The position numbers were made by a program, and so were the translations under genes. Below are positions 1 through 9,023 of a DNA stretch of 64,000 bases, in pieces. The stretch lies in NCBI GenBank assembly GCA_023420115.1, contig JAEZWR010000029.1, positions 62,001-126,000 of the forward strand, written 5' to 3'. Position 1 is the stretch's first letter, and each line of letters opens with the position of its first letter. The notes under the pieces were generated by a model that ran no database searches, was not told where the DNA came from, and worked only from the letters and a program-made list of their open reading frames with translations. Source of the DNA: Bacillota bacterium. Lineage in GTDB: Bacteria; Bacillota; Clostridia; Saccharofermentanales; Fastidiosipilaceae.

Positions 1-42
1 TTATTCGCTGAACTTCCTTTTGTTTTTAGTTTAACTTAATTT

Positions 43-606
43 TTAGCTAAGTAATTCTTTTTCTACTGATTCAAGAGTTGCAAGATAAATTGAACTTGGA
101 TTTTCTTTGAATCGGTGGCAGATCAATCTTGCACGATTTTCATTACTGGTGCTAATTTCTAAGCAAAAGTGCTCGTATCGCCCATCGTCATACTCTAAGT
201 GGACAATAAAATTTCCCTGTTCACTTACTTTGTAAGTGGCGAGAATGTGGTCGTCATTATCTTTGCGAATCTGTTCTTGTAGTAACTCTGATAGAAATTT
301 ACGAACAGGGACAGAGAGTAATTCGCGCATATTATTAAGAAGCTCAAGACCCTCGCTAGTTATATCGACAGACATGAGAGCCTTGCCTGATGAGTCGATT
401 CGAGTTTCAGACTTTCTAAGACTTTCAGAAATAAATTTTGATTTTAATAGGTGATCATAATGCTCTTGAAAAGAAAAGTAGTCCATATACATAGAACGCA
501 GGGCAAGTTCCATCAAGTCATTTTTACTTGGATCTTTTAGTTCATCAACTAATGTCAGTATTATAAGTTGTCGTTGAATATTTAAGTCATCTTGACTCTG
601 TGACAT
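43..606 (-). CDS. DUF4364 family protein
   Basis: A protein of 187 residues resembling the DUF4364 family of Firmicutes. It has an N-terminal winged-helix-like part (residues ~10-85, with IILTLVDELKDPS and YFSFQEHYDHLLKSKFI) followed by a beta-rich C-terminal part ending in the family-like LICHRFKENPSSIY. The family is thought to include DNA-binding regulators, but no target is known. I chose the ATG at 606 over the upstream in-frame GTG at 618 because AAGGTGGAG lies 6-7 nt before it and overlaps the GTG. Nothing in the neighbourhood suggests a regulon. Confidence 0.75.
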   Translation of the reverse strand: MSQSQDDLNIQRQLIILTLVDELKDPSKNDLMELALRSMYMDYFSFQEHYDHLLKSKFISESLRKSETRIDSSGKALMSVDITSEGLELLNNMRELLSVPVRKFLSELLQEQIRKDNDDHILATYKVSEQGNFIVHLEYDDGRYEHFCLEISTSNENRARLICHRFKENPSSIYLATLESVEKELLS

Positions 607-689
607 ATTAAACTCCACCTTTAACTTATGGCTAATGTATATTCTAACAAATTAAAGCAAGACAGAAATATTTAGAAACAAAAGATAGT

Positions 690-725
690 AAAAAAAGAAA
701 GTGCCTCGGGGATCTCGGCACTTTC
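690..725 (-). terminator. Intrinsic terminator downstream of mscL
   Basis: A 9-bp perfect stem (697-705 with 717-725, GAAAGTGCC/GGCACTTTC) has an 11-nt loop and is followed on the minus strand by a run of T residues (690-696). It lies just past the mscL stop codon. Confidence 0.85.
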
Positions 726-781
726 ACAGAAAGGAATTAAAAAAATGAAACACATATATTATATGCGGTAGCTTTTAAATA

Positions 782-1216
782 TCAAGACTTTTTCTTGAGT
801 TCCTGTAAAATTTCCTTTAATAGAACAGCTTCTTCTGAGGGCTCGTTTTTAACTTCTTCCTTGACTTCCTCGACTGCTTCGACTTCACGTTTCTTGAAAA
901 GACGATCAAAAATCTTAATGAAGATAAAGAGGCAGAGACCTAAAATTAGAAAAGTGATTACAGCGTTGATAAATTTACCATATGAAACAGTGACAGCTTG
1001 ACCGGAGATGAAAGAGTTGACGGTAAAAGATAATTCTGAGAAATCTAGGCCGGCTGTAATAAGTCCAATAAGGGGCATCATTATATCATTTACCAAACTA
1101 TTGACTACTGCAGTAAATGCAGTACCTAAGGAGAGACCGATGGCGAGCTGAACAATATTTCCTTTGTTGATAAAGTCTATAAATGATTTATAGAAACTTT
1201 TGGCTTTGTCCTTCAT
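782..1216 (-). CDS. mscL: Large-conductance mechanosensitive channel MscL
   Basis: Encodes 144 residues, the usual MscL length. The protein forms a homopentameric stretch-activated pore in the cytoplasmic membrane that releases solutes on hypo-osmotic shock. TM1 contains the conserved segment NIVQLAIGLSLGTAFTAVVN, followed by the NDIMMPLIG motif. A periplasmic loop (~residues 57-75), TM2 (VITFLILGLCLFIFIKIFD) and a charged C-terminal coiled helix rich in Glu/Lys come next. The start is placed at the ATG at 1216 because AGAAGG precedes it by about 10 nt; a TTG-initiated form seven codons longer would overlap this site. Monocistronic, with its own terminator. Confidence 0.95.
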   Translation of the reverse strand: MKDKAKSFYKSFIDFINKGNIVQLAIGLSLGTAFTAVVNSLVNDIMMPLIGLITAGLDFSELSFTVNSFISGQAVTVSYGKFINAVITFLILGLCLFIFIKIFDRLFKKREVEAVEEVKEEVKNEPSEEAVLLKEILQELKKKS

Positions 1217-1312
1217 AAAATGTATACCTTCTTTCAAAATTTAGACGAGAAATGATACAAAATAAAAGAAATAAAAGTCAAGATAAAAGTATGAGTTGGG
1301 ATGAGAAAAAGC

Positions 1313-1363
1313 AAAAAAAGTGGAAATTCCTTAGACAGATATCTGAGAAAGGAGATTTCCACT
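1313..1363 (-). terminator. Intrinsic terminator downstream of the P-loop gene
   Basis: A stem of AGTGGAAAT (1319-1327) with ATTTCCACT (1355-1363) is extended by TCCTT/AAGGA. On the minus strand it is followed by seven T residues (1313-1319). It would end transcripts of the gene at 1518-1937. Confidence 0.75.
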
Positions 1364-1517
1364 AATCGTTATATTATAAATACTTGCATACTAATATTAC
1401 TAATATGAATTCTTATAAAAATTCGCACCTAAAATTACAAGTTTACTTAGTCATTAAGAAACTAGAGAATCTATCAGGGCAGTATGTTAAGTTTAGCAAG
1501 TAAATAATTTGCTGAAT

Positions 1518-1937
1518 TTATTGCTCTGCATAGCGAAGTACTGATTCGGGAAGATCAGCAACATCGGCACTGAGAATGACATGAGCCTCAAAATGCATAT
1601 CGCGAGAAAGCTGATCGCAAGCCTCGAGGAACTTGGTTAATTCTTCGTAATTTGTTTCTACCTCGGCAACTTTGAAAATACTATCTATATAAATATGAGT
1701 TACATCGTAATCTTTGGCGTTGATACCAGCAATAAAAGCTAGAAGCTGATCAAAACCTGTAACGGGGTATTCAGTAATATCAATCAAACGGATATTGTAC
1801 TTGACGAAGCTATCCAGACGGCGACCACGTTCTATACAAATGACATTTTTCTCGTGGTCATGGGCCTTTTCATTGAGGTTATCAACTAGCTTACCAGTCT
1901 TTCCACTACCTTTTACACCAATAATTAGTTTAAGCAT
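1518..1937 (-). CDS. Small P-loop NTP-binding protein of unknown function
   Basis: 139 residues. A clear Walker A motif GVKGSGKT lies at residues 7-14 and a Walker B-like strand HIYIDSI at ~80-86. The protein is short for an ATPase and no further domain is visible. Its strand order and size resemble thymidine kinase-like or RecA-like minimal folds, but the zinc-binding and substrate loops of thymidine kinase are absent. I do not recognise a specific function; similar small ATP-binding proteins occur in Clostridia as conserved hypotheticals. The ribosome binding site GGTGGAGGA lies close upstream of the ATG. Confidence 0.7.
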   Translation of the reverse strand: MLKLIIGVKGSGKTGKLVDNLNEKAHDHEKNVICIERGRRLDSFVKYNIRLIDITEYPVTGFDQLLAFIAGINAKDYDVTHIYIDSIFKVAEVETNYEELTKFLEACDQLSRDMHFEAHVILSADVADLPESVLRYAEQ

Positions 1938-2240
1938 GCTTAATCCTCCACCTCTAATCCACCATAGAATACACGGCAGAATATCTTATATGTATTGTAC
2001 CAAATAAAAGGGTAAATATTTATAGAATCAGTCATATTTAATAAAAAAATTAAAATGCTTGAATGGAAAAGGTGAGAAACACCTTAAAATCTCAATGACA
2101 TTTAGCTTTTTCAAATCGAAAAAACATGATAATTTTCATATAATAACGTGCAGATAATTCAACGTTGATAACATAAAATGTATAGATAGCAAAGTATTTG
2201 AACATCAAGAATTGCTTTTTATATAGAAAGAGAGAAGAAA
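1938..2240. promoter_or_regulatory. Divergent intergenic region with candidate promoters
   Basis: A 303-bp gap between divergent genes. On the minus strand an extended -10 TGG-TACAAT lies at 2002-1994, placed to serve the P-loop gene. On the plus strand TATAAT occurs at 2139-2144 without a good -35 box. A 6-bp hairpin AAGGTG/CACCTT (2069-2085) has no T tract. No riboswitch or RNA gene was recognised. Confidence 0.35.
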
Positions 2241-3548
2241 ATGAGACCCGAAGAACTAAGGCGTAAATGCGAATCAGCATGTAGAAATATTGAAAATTTA
2301 ATTGAGGCGAGAAAGAAGCTAAACGCAAATTATTTTATTCTTCTGAGCGAAAGGTCGGGATCAACTCCCCAGTTTGAGGGTGCATATATATTGATAAACA
2401 CAGAAACAGGCGAATTCATCGGAACTGTAGGTGGTGGACTGATTGAGTATAAATGCATATCGATGGCAAAAGATTTAGCTCAGGAAAATCTCAGTGCGAG
2501 AGTGCTTTATACACTTAATAACAAAGAAGCATCAGACTTGGGCATGGTCTGTGGTGGAAGAAATCTAATTTATATCTTGCCCTGCAATAAAAATGAGGAG
2601 CTATTTAGACTTCCAGATATTAACTTGAGTCAGTTAGGAGATGACGAACTTGAGAAGCTATATGTAGAGAATCTTCTTAAATATATCAATACCACATTAG
2701 CCTGTGAATGTTTGGATAAGGGAGAAACGTATAAAAGTATTTATGATAAATATTCGAGTGATGCCAGTAAGCTAGAGTTGTATAAGGATGGTCCTCATTT
2801 TGCCAATGTCTTTGATTCAAGTCTAGAAGAAGAGGACTTAAGAGAAGCTCCGAGAGAAGAGAATATTTCTGATATTAGCATAGGGTCAAAAGAAGCTCCC
2901 CTGAAGGAATTGCGTGATGAACTTGTTGAATTAAATAAGTCATGTAATGTTGAGATATTAAGCAAAAAAGTCTTTGTATTTATGGCTGAGACAGAACCTA
3001 GAGTTATCATCGCTGGAGGCGGTCATGTTTCAAGGGCCGTATCGAGCTTGCTGGGACAGCTTGGCTGGAATCATATTATTTTAGAAGATAGAGATGAAAT
3101 TCTAAAAGAAGAATTTTTTTCGCCACTTGCAGCACTTTGGAAAGTTGATTTAGAGAACTTACCGGATGAGCTTTGTTTGGGAGATAATGATTATGTTTGT
3201 ATTATGACAAGAGGGCATATGCATGACTATATCGTTCTGAAGCAGGTGTTGAGAAAAGGTGCGAGATACATTGGCGTGATGGGTAGCAAAAGGAAATTGA
3301 CGACGGTTAGAAGCAAGTTGGCCGAGGATGGATTCACAGATTCAGAGATTAATTCTATTTATAGTCCAATTGGCTTGGATATTTCTGCTGTTTCACTTAT
3401 GGAGATAGCAATTAGTGTCGTCGCTGAAATTATTGCCGTCCACAGGAAGCAAATTCATATAAATGAAAATGAAAAGACTTATGGTAGAGGTCTTAAAGAT
3501 AGTGTGGGTATTCATTTGCCGATTAGAAAAAAGGATAAAAGTAGATAG
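2241..3548 (+). CDS. XdhC/CoxI family molybdenum hydroxylase accessory protein
   Basis: 435 residues. The N-terminal XdhC_CoxI domain carries the hallmark GTVGGGLIE (61-69) and GMVCGG (101-106). The C-terminal Rossmann domain begins with RVIIAGGGHVS (254-264) and ends with VMGSKRK and SPIGLDI motifs. XdhC proteins bind and insert sulfurated (or selenated) molybdenum cofactor into xanthine dehydrogenase-type hydroxylases. The two domains are separated by an acidic, poorly conserved linker (~residues 186-240), making the protein longer than many family members. The adjacent yqeC and yqeB argue for a selenium-dependent hydroxylase. The ribosome binding site is AGAGAGAAG. Confidence 0.88.
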   Translation: MRPEELRRKCESACRNIENLIEARKKLNANYFILLSERSGSTPQFEGAYILINTETGEFIGTVGGGLIEYKCISMAKDLAQENLSARVLYTLNNKEASDLGMVCGGRNLIYILPCNKNEELFRLPDINLSQLGDDELEKLYVENLLKYINTTLACECLDKGETYKSIYDKYSSDASKLELYKDGPHFANVFDSSLEEEDLREAPREENISDISIGSKEAPLKELRDELVELNKSCNVEILSKKVFVFMAETEPRVIIAGGGHVSRAVSSLLGQLGWNHIILEDRDEILKEEFFSPLAALWKVDLENLPDELCLGDNDYVCIMTRGHMHDYIVLKQVLRKGARYIGVMGSKRKLTTVRSKLAEDGFTDSEINSIYSPIGLDISAVSLMEIAISVVAEIIAVHRKQIHINENEKTYGRGLKDSVGIHLPIRKKDKSR

Positions 3549-3581
3549 GTAAGGGCAGAAAGAATAGGCGATATCTACAGC

Positions 3582-3643
3582 AAAGATAAATAACAGGGAT
3601 AAATAACAAAGATAAATAACAGGGATAAATAGTAGGGATAATT
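3582..3643 (+). repeat. 13-bp tandem repeat
   Basis: Four consecutive copies of a 13-bp unit, alternating AAAGATAAATAAC and AGGGATAAATAAC, with a partial fifth copy. It lies in the 169-bp gap between the xdhC-like gene and yqeC. Non-coding, and probably prone to slippage. Confidence 0.85.
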
Positions 3644-3717
3644 TAAGGCTTAAAGAAAATAAGATAATAATTTTGAAATCGAAATAATAGGCTTGGATAG
3701 ATGGTGAAGAGGAATAA

Positions 3718-4680
3718 ATGAATAAACGAAAAGAAGATGAGAAGCAATTTTCTGAGATAACAATGGAGGAACTCACTGAATATAGTATAAAGGCTAGCCC
3801 GGATTTTGTAGCACATCTTAATGAACTTAGAGAAGATAGCAAGGTGGCTTATGCTGACAAATTAGGAGAAAGTGCCGAAGCTATAGGAGAAAATAATGAG
3901 TCTGATCTCTATAACGATTTTGAACTTGATTATGGAGATATTGTCTCAATTATTGGTGCTGGGGGAAAAACAAGCTTAATGTATGAGCTTGCTAGATTAG
4001 CAGTAAAAAATGAGATGAGGGTACTCATTACAACTAGTACACATATAAAGAAGCCAAGTGTTGCTGATATACAGGTTTTTAGTGAGTTCGGGGACTTGAA
4101 AGAAACTCTCAGAAAGGATGCCAATAGTAAAATTTATGCATATTCAGAAATACTCGATGGTAGTGAAAAATTTTCTGCGATTGATCCTGATGAAATAGAT
4201 TTACTAAAAGGGGATTTTGATATCTTCTTTATTGAAGCGGATGGGGCGAAAAGAAAAAGTTTGAAAGGGTGGCGAGAATTTGAGCCGCTTATATACCCTC
4301 AGAGCAATAAATGCATAATGGTTTTGCCAGCTGATTATTATGGAGAAAAGATTTCTGCCGAGGATATCTTCGCCAATGAAATATTTGAAGAAAATTTTCT
4401 CCCTAAAAATAATATTATTTTAGAAGAAAATGGTAATGGACTTAAGAAAAAATATCTCATTGATTCTGAAGTCTATCTCAATATTATTGATAGCACTCAA
4501 GGACCATTTTCAAAGGCAGAAAATAGGAGTTTGTATTTATACTTGAGTCGCAGCGACCTCATAAGTAGAGAGAAGCTGGATAATTTGCTTGATGAATTAG
4601 CGTCGGGAGTCAAAAGACGTGGTTATAGAGATATAAAAATAGTTCATTCTGCTGGTTTCAGTTTAGAGACAGAACATTAA
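3718..4680 (+). CDS. yqeC: Selenium cofactor biosynthesis protein YqeC
   Basis: 320 residues. A Walker A-like GAGGKTS is at residues 80-86, followed by TTSTHIKKP (~105-113) and FIEADGAKRKSLKGW (~170-184), all typical of the YqeC family. By phylogenetic co-occurrence the family is linked to selenium-dependent molybdenum hydroxylases. The first ~72 residues are a hydrophilic, acidic extension not found in typical members, which begin near the DIVSIIGAGGKT strand. The start is supported by GAAGAGG upstream. It is followed after 65 bp by yqeB. Confidence 0.88.
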   Translation: MNKRKEDEKQFSEITMEELTEYSIKASPDFVAHLNELREDSKVAYADKLGESAEAIGENNESDLYNDFELDYGDIVSIIGAGGKTSLMYELARLAVKNEMRVLITTSTHIKKPSVADIQVFSEFGDLKETLRKDANSKIYAYSEILDGSEKFSAIDPDEIDLLKGDFDIFFIEADGAKRKSLKGWREFEPLIYPQSNKCIMVLPADYYGEKISAEDIFANEIFEENFLPKNNIILEENGNGLKKKYLIDSEVYLNIIDSTQGPFSKAENRSLYLYLSRSDLISREKLDNLLDELASGVKRRGYRDIKIVHSAGFSLETEH

Positions 4681-4745
4681 ATTTATATTCGAATGATTAC
4701 GAATAATGGCGAATGATAAATAGTACTTAAAGTTAGGAGAAGTCA

Positions 4746-5663
4746 ATGTCTGGACTAAGTTTTCTATTTAATTTTTTGAATGATAAGCATAACGATACTA
4801 TGAGTTCGGATGAAGAGAGACTTAGAAATTTTTTGTCATTCCCTCTCGTAGTTGTAAGAGGAGCAGGAGATCTTGCAACTGGCGTGATTCAAGCATTAAA
4901 AAGTGCAGGTTTTTATGTGCTTGCTCTTGAAACTAACAAACCTTCTGCAATACGCAGAGAAGTCTCTCTTTCTGATGCAGTTTATTATGGTGAAAAAAGA
5001 GTAGAAAATCTTAGAGCCAAGCTTTGTGATATTCATAACTATAGAAATGTTCTTGAAAATGGGGATGTTCCGATTGTAATTGATCCAGATGGTGAACTTA
5101 TTAGAGAGATTAAACCATATATTTTGATTGATGCGATAATTGCTAAGAAAAATATTGGAACAAAAAAAAGTATGGCAGACTTGACGATTGCTTTGGGGCC
5201 TGGGTTTGTTGCTGGACAGGATGCAAATGCCGATGTTGATATCGTTATAGAGACGATGAGAGGTCACAAGCTAGGGAGAGTTATATACGAGGGAGAGGCT
5301 TTGGCTAACACAGGTGTTCCAGGGATAATTGCAGGCAAGGGCAATGAAAGAGTTATTTATTCGCATATAGTGGGGACTTTTACACCTATTGCTAAAATTG
5401 GCGATTTGCTTAATGAGGGTGATCTGCTCGCTGAAGTAGTAGCAGAAGATGGGAGAAAGGATATTCTGACTGCTCCGTTTAAAGGAGTTTTGAGAGGAAT
5501 TTTACCTGCGGGGTTCAGCGTTAAACCTGGATTTAAGTCTGCGGACATTGATCCACGAGAAAGTGAATATGAAAATTGCTTCACAATATCTGACAAGGCG
5601 AGAGCCCTAGGAAATTCAGTGGTCACAGCTATTCTTGCTGAACTATGCCGAAGGGCAAGATAA
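4746..5663 (+). CDS. yqeB: Selenium-dependent molybdenum hydroxylase system protein YqeB (EF2563 family)
   Basis: 305 residues. The Rossmann-like motif VVVRGAGDLATG (35-46) opens the conserved core. It is followed by ALETNKPSAIRREVSLSDAVY, the IDAIIAKKN and ALGPGFVAGQDANADVDIVIE segments, and a C-terminal biotinyl-like barrel (GDLLNEGDLLAEV). These match the EF2563/YqeB family, which co-occurs with SelD in organisms that have selenium-containing molybdenum hydroxylases. AGGAG lies 6 nt before the ATG. A ~33-residue N-terminal extension precedes the core. It is the last gene of this arm and converges on rsmE. Confidence 0.9.
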   Translation: MSGLSFLFNFLNDKHNDTMSSDEERLRNFLSFPLVVVRGAGDLATGVIQALKSAGFYVLALETNKPSAIRREVSLSDAVYYGEKRVENLRAKLCDIHNYRNVLENGDVPIVIDPDGELIREIKPYILIDAIIAKKNIGTKKSMADLTIALGPGFVAGQDANADVDIVIETMRGHKLGRVIYEGEALANTGVPGIIAGKGNERVIYSHIVGTFTPIAKIGDLLNEGDLLAEVVAEDGRKDILTAPFKGVLRGILPAGFSVKPGFKSADIDPRESEYENCFTISDKARALGNSVVTAILAELCRRAR

Positions 5664-5721
5664 AGTGATATTGATATATTTGCTGATATTTTTGTTGCTT
5701 AAATCGTGGAATAAACTGTCT

Positions 5722-6540
5722 TTATAATTCAAATTCATAAATGAGCATGGCAATGGTGGCAATGGCTGCGGTTTCTGTTCTGAGAATACGCTTGCCAAGA
5801 CTAACTGGTTTAGCAGACAGCGAAATAAGTTTATCAGCTTCTTGTTTAGAAAAGCCGCCCTCGGGACCGATTATTACAGCTATTTTAATCTTGTCCTCGT
5901 TCTTATCCTTGTCCATTTTCTTATCACTATTACCAGCCGAATTTGAACTAGCTTTCACTAGATCAGTTTGGCTCTTTTTATAATCTTCAATAAGATTTTT
6001 TAGACTGTAATTGTCAGTGTTTTCGTAAGGGAAAACTAAGAGATCCATAGACTTCAAATAGTCAAAATAAGCGCTAAATTTAGTTGGCTCATGAATTGTA
6101 GGTATAATCGAACCTTTGCACTGTTTGAGAGTTTCTTCGGCAATTTTTTGCCACCTAGAAGCTTTTTTATCACCTTTGCCATTGTCTACAGATATAGAAC
6201 GTTCCATATACACAGGGTGAATTTCATTCACACCAAGCTCGACTGTCTTTTGAATAATAGTTTCCATTTTGCTACCCTTGGGCAGTCCCTGAAAAAGACT
6301 TAAATGAATGTGTTCAAGTTCCCTTTTGCTATCAGACTTTGACAGAATACTCGCTTCGATATAGTCCTTAGCAATATTTGTAACCTTAACCTCATATTGC
6401 TCTCCCTCTCCATCTGAAACAGTTAGACATTTCCCTACTTTAATGCGAAGAACCTTATTTAAATGATGAACTGTGGATGGTTCGTTTATTACGACATGAT
6501 TACCCTTGAATGACTCTTTGTGTAATAAAATGTTGTTCAT
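5722..6540 (-). CDS. rsmE: 16S rRNA (uracil1498-N3)-methyltransferase RsmE
   Basis: 272 residues, SPOUT-class RNA methyltransferase. It has an N-terminal PUA-like domain (HHLNKVLRIKVGKCLTVSDG) and the C-terminal trefoil-knot motifs IGPEGGFS and SLGKRILRTETAAI, which bind S-adenosylmethionine. It methylates U1498 of 16S rRNA. A charged low-complexity insertion (about 25 residues rich in Lys, Asp, Ser and Asn, coded near 5890-5970) interrupts the knot domain just before the IGPEGG strand. A small insertion in this loop is known in the family, but this one is unusually long and acidic/basic. Confidence 0.93.
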   Translation of the reverse strand: MNNILLHKESFKGNHVVINEPSTVHHLNKVLRIKVGKCLTVSDGEGEQYEVKVTNIAKDYIEASILSKSDSKRELEHIHLSLFQGLPKGSKMETIIQKTVELGVNEIHPVYMERSISVDNGKGDKKASRWQKIAEETLKQCKGSIIPTIHEPTKFSAYFDYLKSMDLLVFPYENTDNYSLKNLIEDYKKSQTDLVKASSNSAGNSDKKMDKDKNEDKIKIAVIIGPEGGFSKQEADKLISLSAKPVSLGKRILRTETAAIATIAMLIYEFEL

Positions 6541-6675
6541 AAAATTTTACCCGTAAAAAATGGAAATAGTTTATAAACAACATTATACAAAAAAGCACTT
6601 CCGTGTTCATTTTGTTTAGAATACAAGCTGTTTATAATACAAGTTAAAGTCATTAATTTTAATAGAGGTGAGTTT

Positions 6676-7179
6676 ATGGATGATATGGTTGTTTCTCTTT
6701 ACTCTCTTGATTATAAGGCCCATATTCAAAAACTGGACGCGCTTGAAAATGAGGGGATAGAGATTGTTCGCGCCCTTGCTCCTGACAGAGAAGAAGTTTT
6801 GGATTTTGTTAAGCAATTGAGTGGGAAATATGCGTATGGTGAGGCTGCCCTAGCACTAAGTAGACAGCCTATTTCTATTTTTATTGCACTGCGAGGCGCT
6901 GAAATATTGGGATACTCCATTTATGATGCGACAGCAAAAGGTCTATTTGGCCCGGTGGCTGTTCTTCAAACAGAGCGTGGTCGAGGTTTAGGCGATGCTC
7001 TTACAATGGCAGCCCTTTTTGCGATGAAAGAGGAGGGTTACGCCTATGCTGTTATAGGTTCTCCTGGACCCGTAGATTTTTATAAGAAAATTTGTGGCGC
7101 TCAGCCAATTGTTGGTTCAGAGCCTGGCTGTTATTCTCGTTTCCTTTTGCATCGAAGGGAGAACAAACCAAAGAAGTAG
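6676..7179 (+). CDS. GNAT family N-acetyltransferase
   Basis: 167 residues. A Gcn5-related acetyltransferase fold is indicated by the acetyl-CoA binding motif A, ERGRGLGDALTMAALFAM (~residues 98-115), and the motif B-like strand AYAVIGSPGPVDFYKKICGA. The substrate cannot be predicted. GAGGTGA sits 6 nt before the ATG. A possible bidirectional terminator overlaps its stop codon, and it converges on the YesL-like gene. Confidence 0.8.
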   Translation: MDDMVVSLYSLDYKAHIQKLDALENEGIEIVRALAPDREEVLDFVKQLSGKYAYGEAALALSRQPISIFIALRGAEILGYSIYDATAKGLFGPVAVLQTERGRGLGDALTMAALFAMKEEGYAYAVIGSPGPVDFYKKICGAQPIVGSEPGCYSRFLLHRRENKPKK

Positions 7180-7193
7180 TAAGACTTTGGTTT
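7165..7193. terminator. Weak, possibly bidirectional terminator
   Basis: A 9-bp stem AAACCAAAG (7165-7173) with CTTTGGTTT (7185-7193) is followed by TTTTG. It overlaps the end of the acetyltransferase gene and lies between two convergent genes. Confidence 0.45.
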
Positions 7194-7216
7194 TGTAATA
7201 AGTTGTTATAGAAGAT

Positions 7217-7936
7217 TTACGCGAGAGTGCTTTTTTTATTCCTATATCTTTGTACTAGGCGACAAGAAATAAGTGGGATTAGGGGCATTATAAAAAATAT
7301 GGTCAGTTGAGGAATTAAGAAGGCTAATATAAATAATAGAATTGAGACGAATATTAGTAAAAGACTATAAATGAAGTTATGCATCATAAAGACAAAGCAA
7401 AGTAGGAAGTGACGAAAAATATTTTTCTGTGGATAGAAGTGTTTAAGTGGGGCTGAAAAAAATAACTGTGAGAGCATAAATATGAATATGCAAAGTTCTA
7501 GGGTATAAAGAATAGCTAGGATTATTTCAGGCATATTGATATAGATGAGGGCGATTCCTCCACCCATGAGAAGAAGTTCAATGTAGAATATTGTATTTTC
7601 GATGAGAAATTTTTTATCCTTGAGAAGTTGTGTGAGCTGGTGTAGATATTCTTTGGGGTAGGATATGCCGTCAGTTGATTTTTTATCCTTAATAAATATA
7701 GAAGTAGCAGCAGCTAGACTCGCATAAGTTAGGAAACCTAAACTGAATACAAAAATAAGAAGCATTGATAGGTTCAAGAGAACATATTGACTGAGACTAT
7801 CGAATAATTTATACAAAGGGCTATTCAGTTTGCGAGCAAAAGGATCTAATTCAGTTTCGACAATATTGTTATCTTGTGCGAGATTTGAATTAGTGTTTTT
7901 TTCTTCCATTAGTGATTTTTCTTTATTGATTTTCAT
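7217..7936 (-). CDS. YesL-like (DUF624) integral membrane protein
   Basis: 239 residues with about five hydrophobic helices: LLNLSMLLIFVFSLGFLTYA, IENTIFYIELLLMGGGIALI, IILAILYTLELCIFIFMLSQ, FLLCFVFMMHNFIYSLLLIF and a final long segment to SCRLVQRYRNK. The layout and the first helix followed by a small-residue loop resemble the DUF624/YesL family, often found near sugar uptake genes. The match is by pattern only. A ~38-residue hydrophilic N terminus precedes the first helix. The ATG at 7936 is preferred because AAAGAGAG lies upstream. Confidence 0.55.
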   Translation of the reverse strand: MKINKEKSLMEEKNTNSNLAQDNNIVETELDPFARKLNSPLYKLFDSLSQYVLLNLSMLLIFVFSLGFLTYASLAAATSIFIKDKKSTDGISYPKEYLHQLTQLLKDKKFLIENTIFYIELLLMGGGIALIYINMPEIILAILYTLELCIFIFMLSQLFFSAPLKHFYPQKNIFRHFLLCFVFMMHNFIYSLLLIFVSILLFILAFLIPQLTIFFIMPLIPLISCRLVQRYRNKKSTLA

Positions 7937-7975
7937 ATGATGAGAACTCTCTTTTGCTTAGAACTTGGCGCTTGA

Positions 7976-8662
7976 TCAATATATCTTAAATGAAATAATT
8001 TCAGCGATTTCAGAAAGAGGGGATATCAGGTCCTCGACTTTTGCTTTTGCCGGTATTTCAAGTAAGTAATTTGCGGAATAAGTGTTGTCATTTCCACTGT
8101 GCACTAAGGAATAATTTGAGCCTCTTACACGGAAGTTTAGATTTTTGAAAAGTTCTGATATTTCATTTTGACAGGCTGCATAATTACTTAGTTTGAGTTC
8201 GAGATTGTGGAAACTGGGCATATGAAAAACTGTGCGGAATAAAACTAGAACTAAGATAATGATGATTGAGGACAAGATAGCAATTTCATAATATCCCATA
8301 CCGAGAGCTAAACCAACGGCTGCGGTAGACCACAATGAAGCAGCGGTTGTCAGACCAGATACACTCCTTTTGGTTACGATAATTGTTCCGGCACCTAAGA
8401 AACCTATTCCACTGACAACTTGGCAGATAAGTCTGGCTGGATCCGAACGGAGAACACCGGAAAATTCAGGTTGTTTACTTGCCTGTGCCAAGACTTCTAT
8501 ACATATATAATCTTGTATAAGTGCGACGACAGTAGCTCCCAGACATACGAGCATATGAGTTCGAATACCTGCCGGTCTACTTTTGTGTTCGCGGTCGTAG
8601 CCTATAATTCCAGATATTATTATGGCTAGTGAAAGTCTAAGGATTATTATGTATAAGGGCAT
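7976..8662 (-). CDS. MgtC/SapB family membrane protein
   Basis: 228 residues. The N-terminal four-to-five helix MgtC domain has the conserved GYDREHKSRPAGIRTHMLV, GIGFLGAGTI and GLTTAASLWSTAAVGLALG segments. The C-terminal ~85 residues form a soluble ACT-like domain. MgtC proteins are linked to growth in low magnesium and to control of membrane ATP synthase in pathogens; a transport role is not proven. A perfect AGGAGG precedes the ATG by 6-7 nt. It probably co-transcribes with the YesL-like gene 39 bp downstream. Confidence 0.9.
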   Translation of the reverse strand: MPLYIIILRLSLAIIISGIIGYDREHKSRPAGIRTHMLVCLGATVVALIQDYICIEVLAQASKQPEFSGVLRSDPARLICQVVSGIGFLGAGTIIVTKRSVSGLTTAASLWSTAAVGLALGMGYYEIAILSSIIIILVLVLFRTVFHMPSFHNLELKLSNYAACQNEISELFKNLNFRVRGSNYSLVHSGNDNTYSANYLLEIPAKAKVEDLISPLSEIAEIISFKIY

Positions 8663-9023
8663 GGCTATCCTCCTAAAATAAATTATTTTTCGGTCGTATC
8701 TATTTTGTAGGAATTTTTAGATTATAAGTGATTGCTGAGAGGCAGCAAATTTTTGCTGATACGACAATTTTTCAAGTATTTTATAGCTATGTATTTTATA
8801 TTAATACAAGGAAACAATGAACATAAAAAGAATAATGAGCTCGTTTCAAAGTATGTTCAAAGTGTATTTGGACTTTTTTGTATAATTTTGTAGACCGATT
8901 TTATTTAATGACAGGTTTAATATCAGAGTTGATGTTAGATTTATTATTAGATTTAGAGGCGCATTTCAGGTAAGAAGCTGATTTTATAATATAGATATAA
9001 AAGAGTTTATGAGTTGGTGAGTT
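8663..9023. other. Intergenic region, candidate promoter only
   Basis: A 361-bp gap between divergent genes. TATAAT occurs at 8881-8886 on the plus strand, about 140 bp before the ligase gene, with only a poor -35 match at wide spacing. The remainder is AT-rich, with no RNA gene or conserved ORF seen. Confidence 0.3.

Noticed and set aside
2069..2085. Hairpin AAGGTG/CACCTT upstream of the xdhC-like gene as a molybdenum-cofactor riboswitch
   Set aside because: Only a 6-bp stem with no conserved core or expression platform; no match to the known riboswitch layout.
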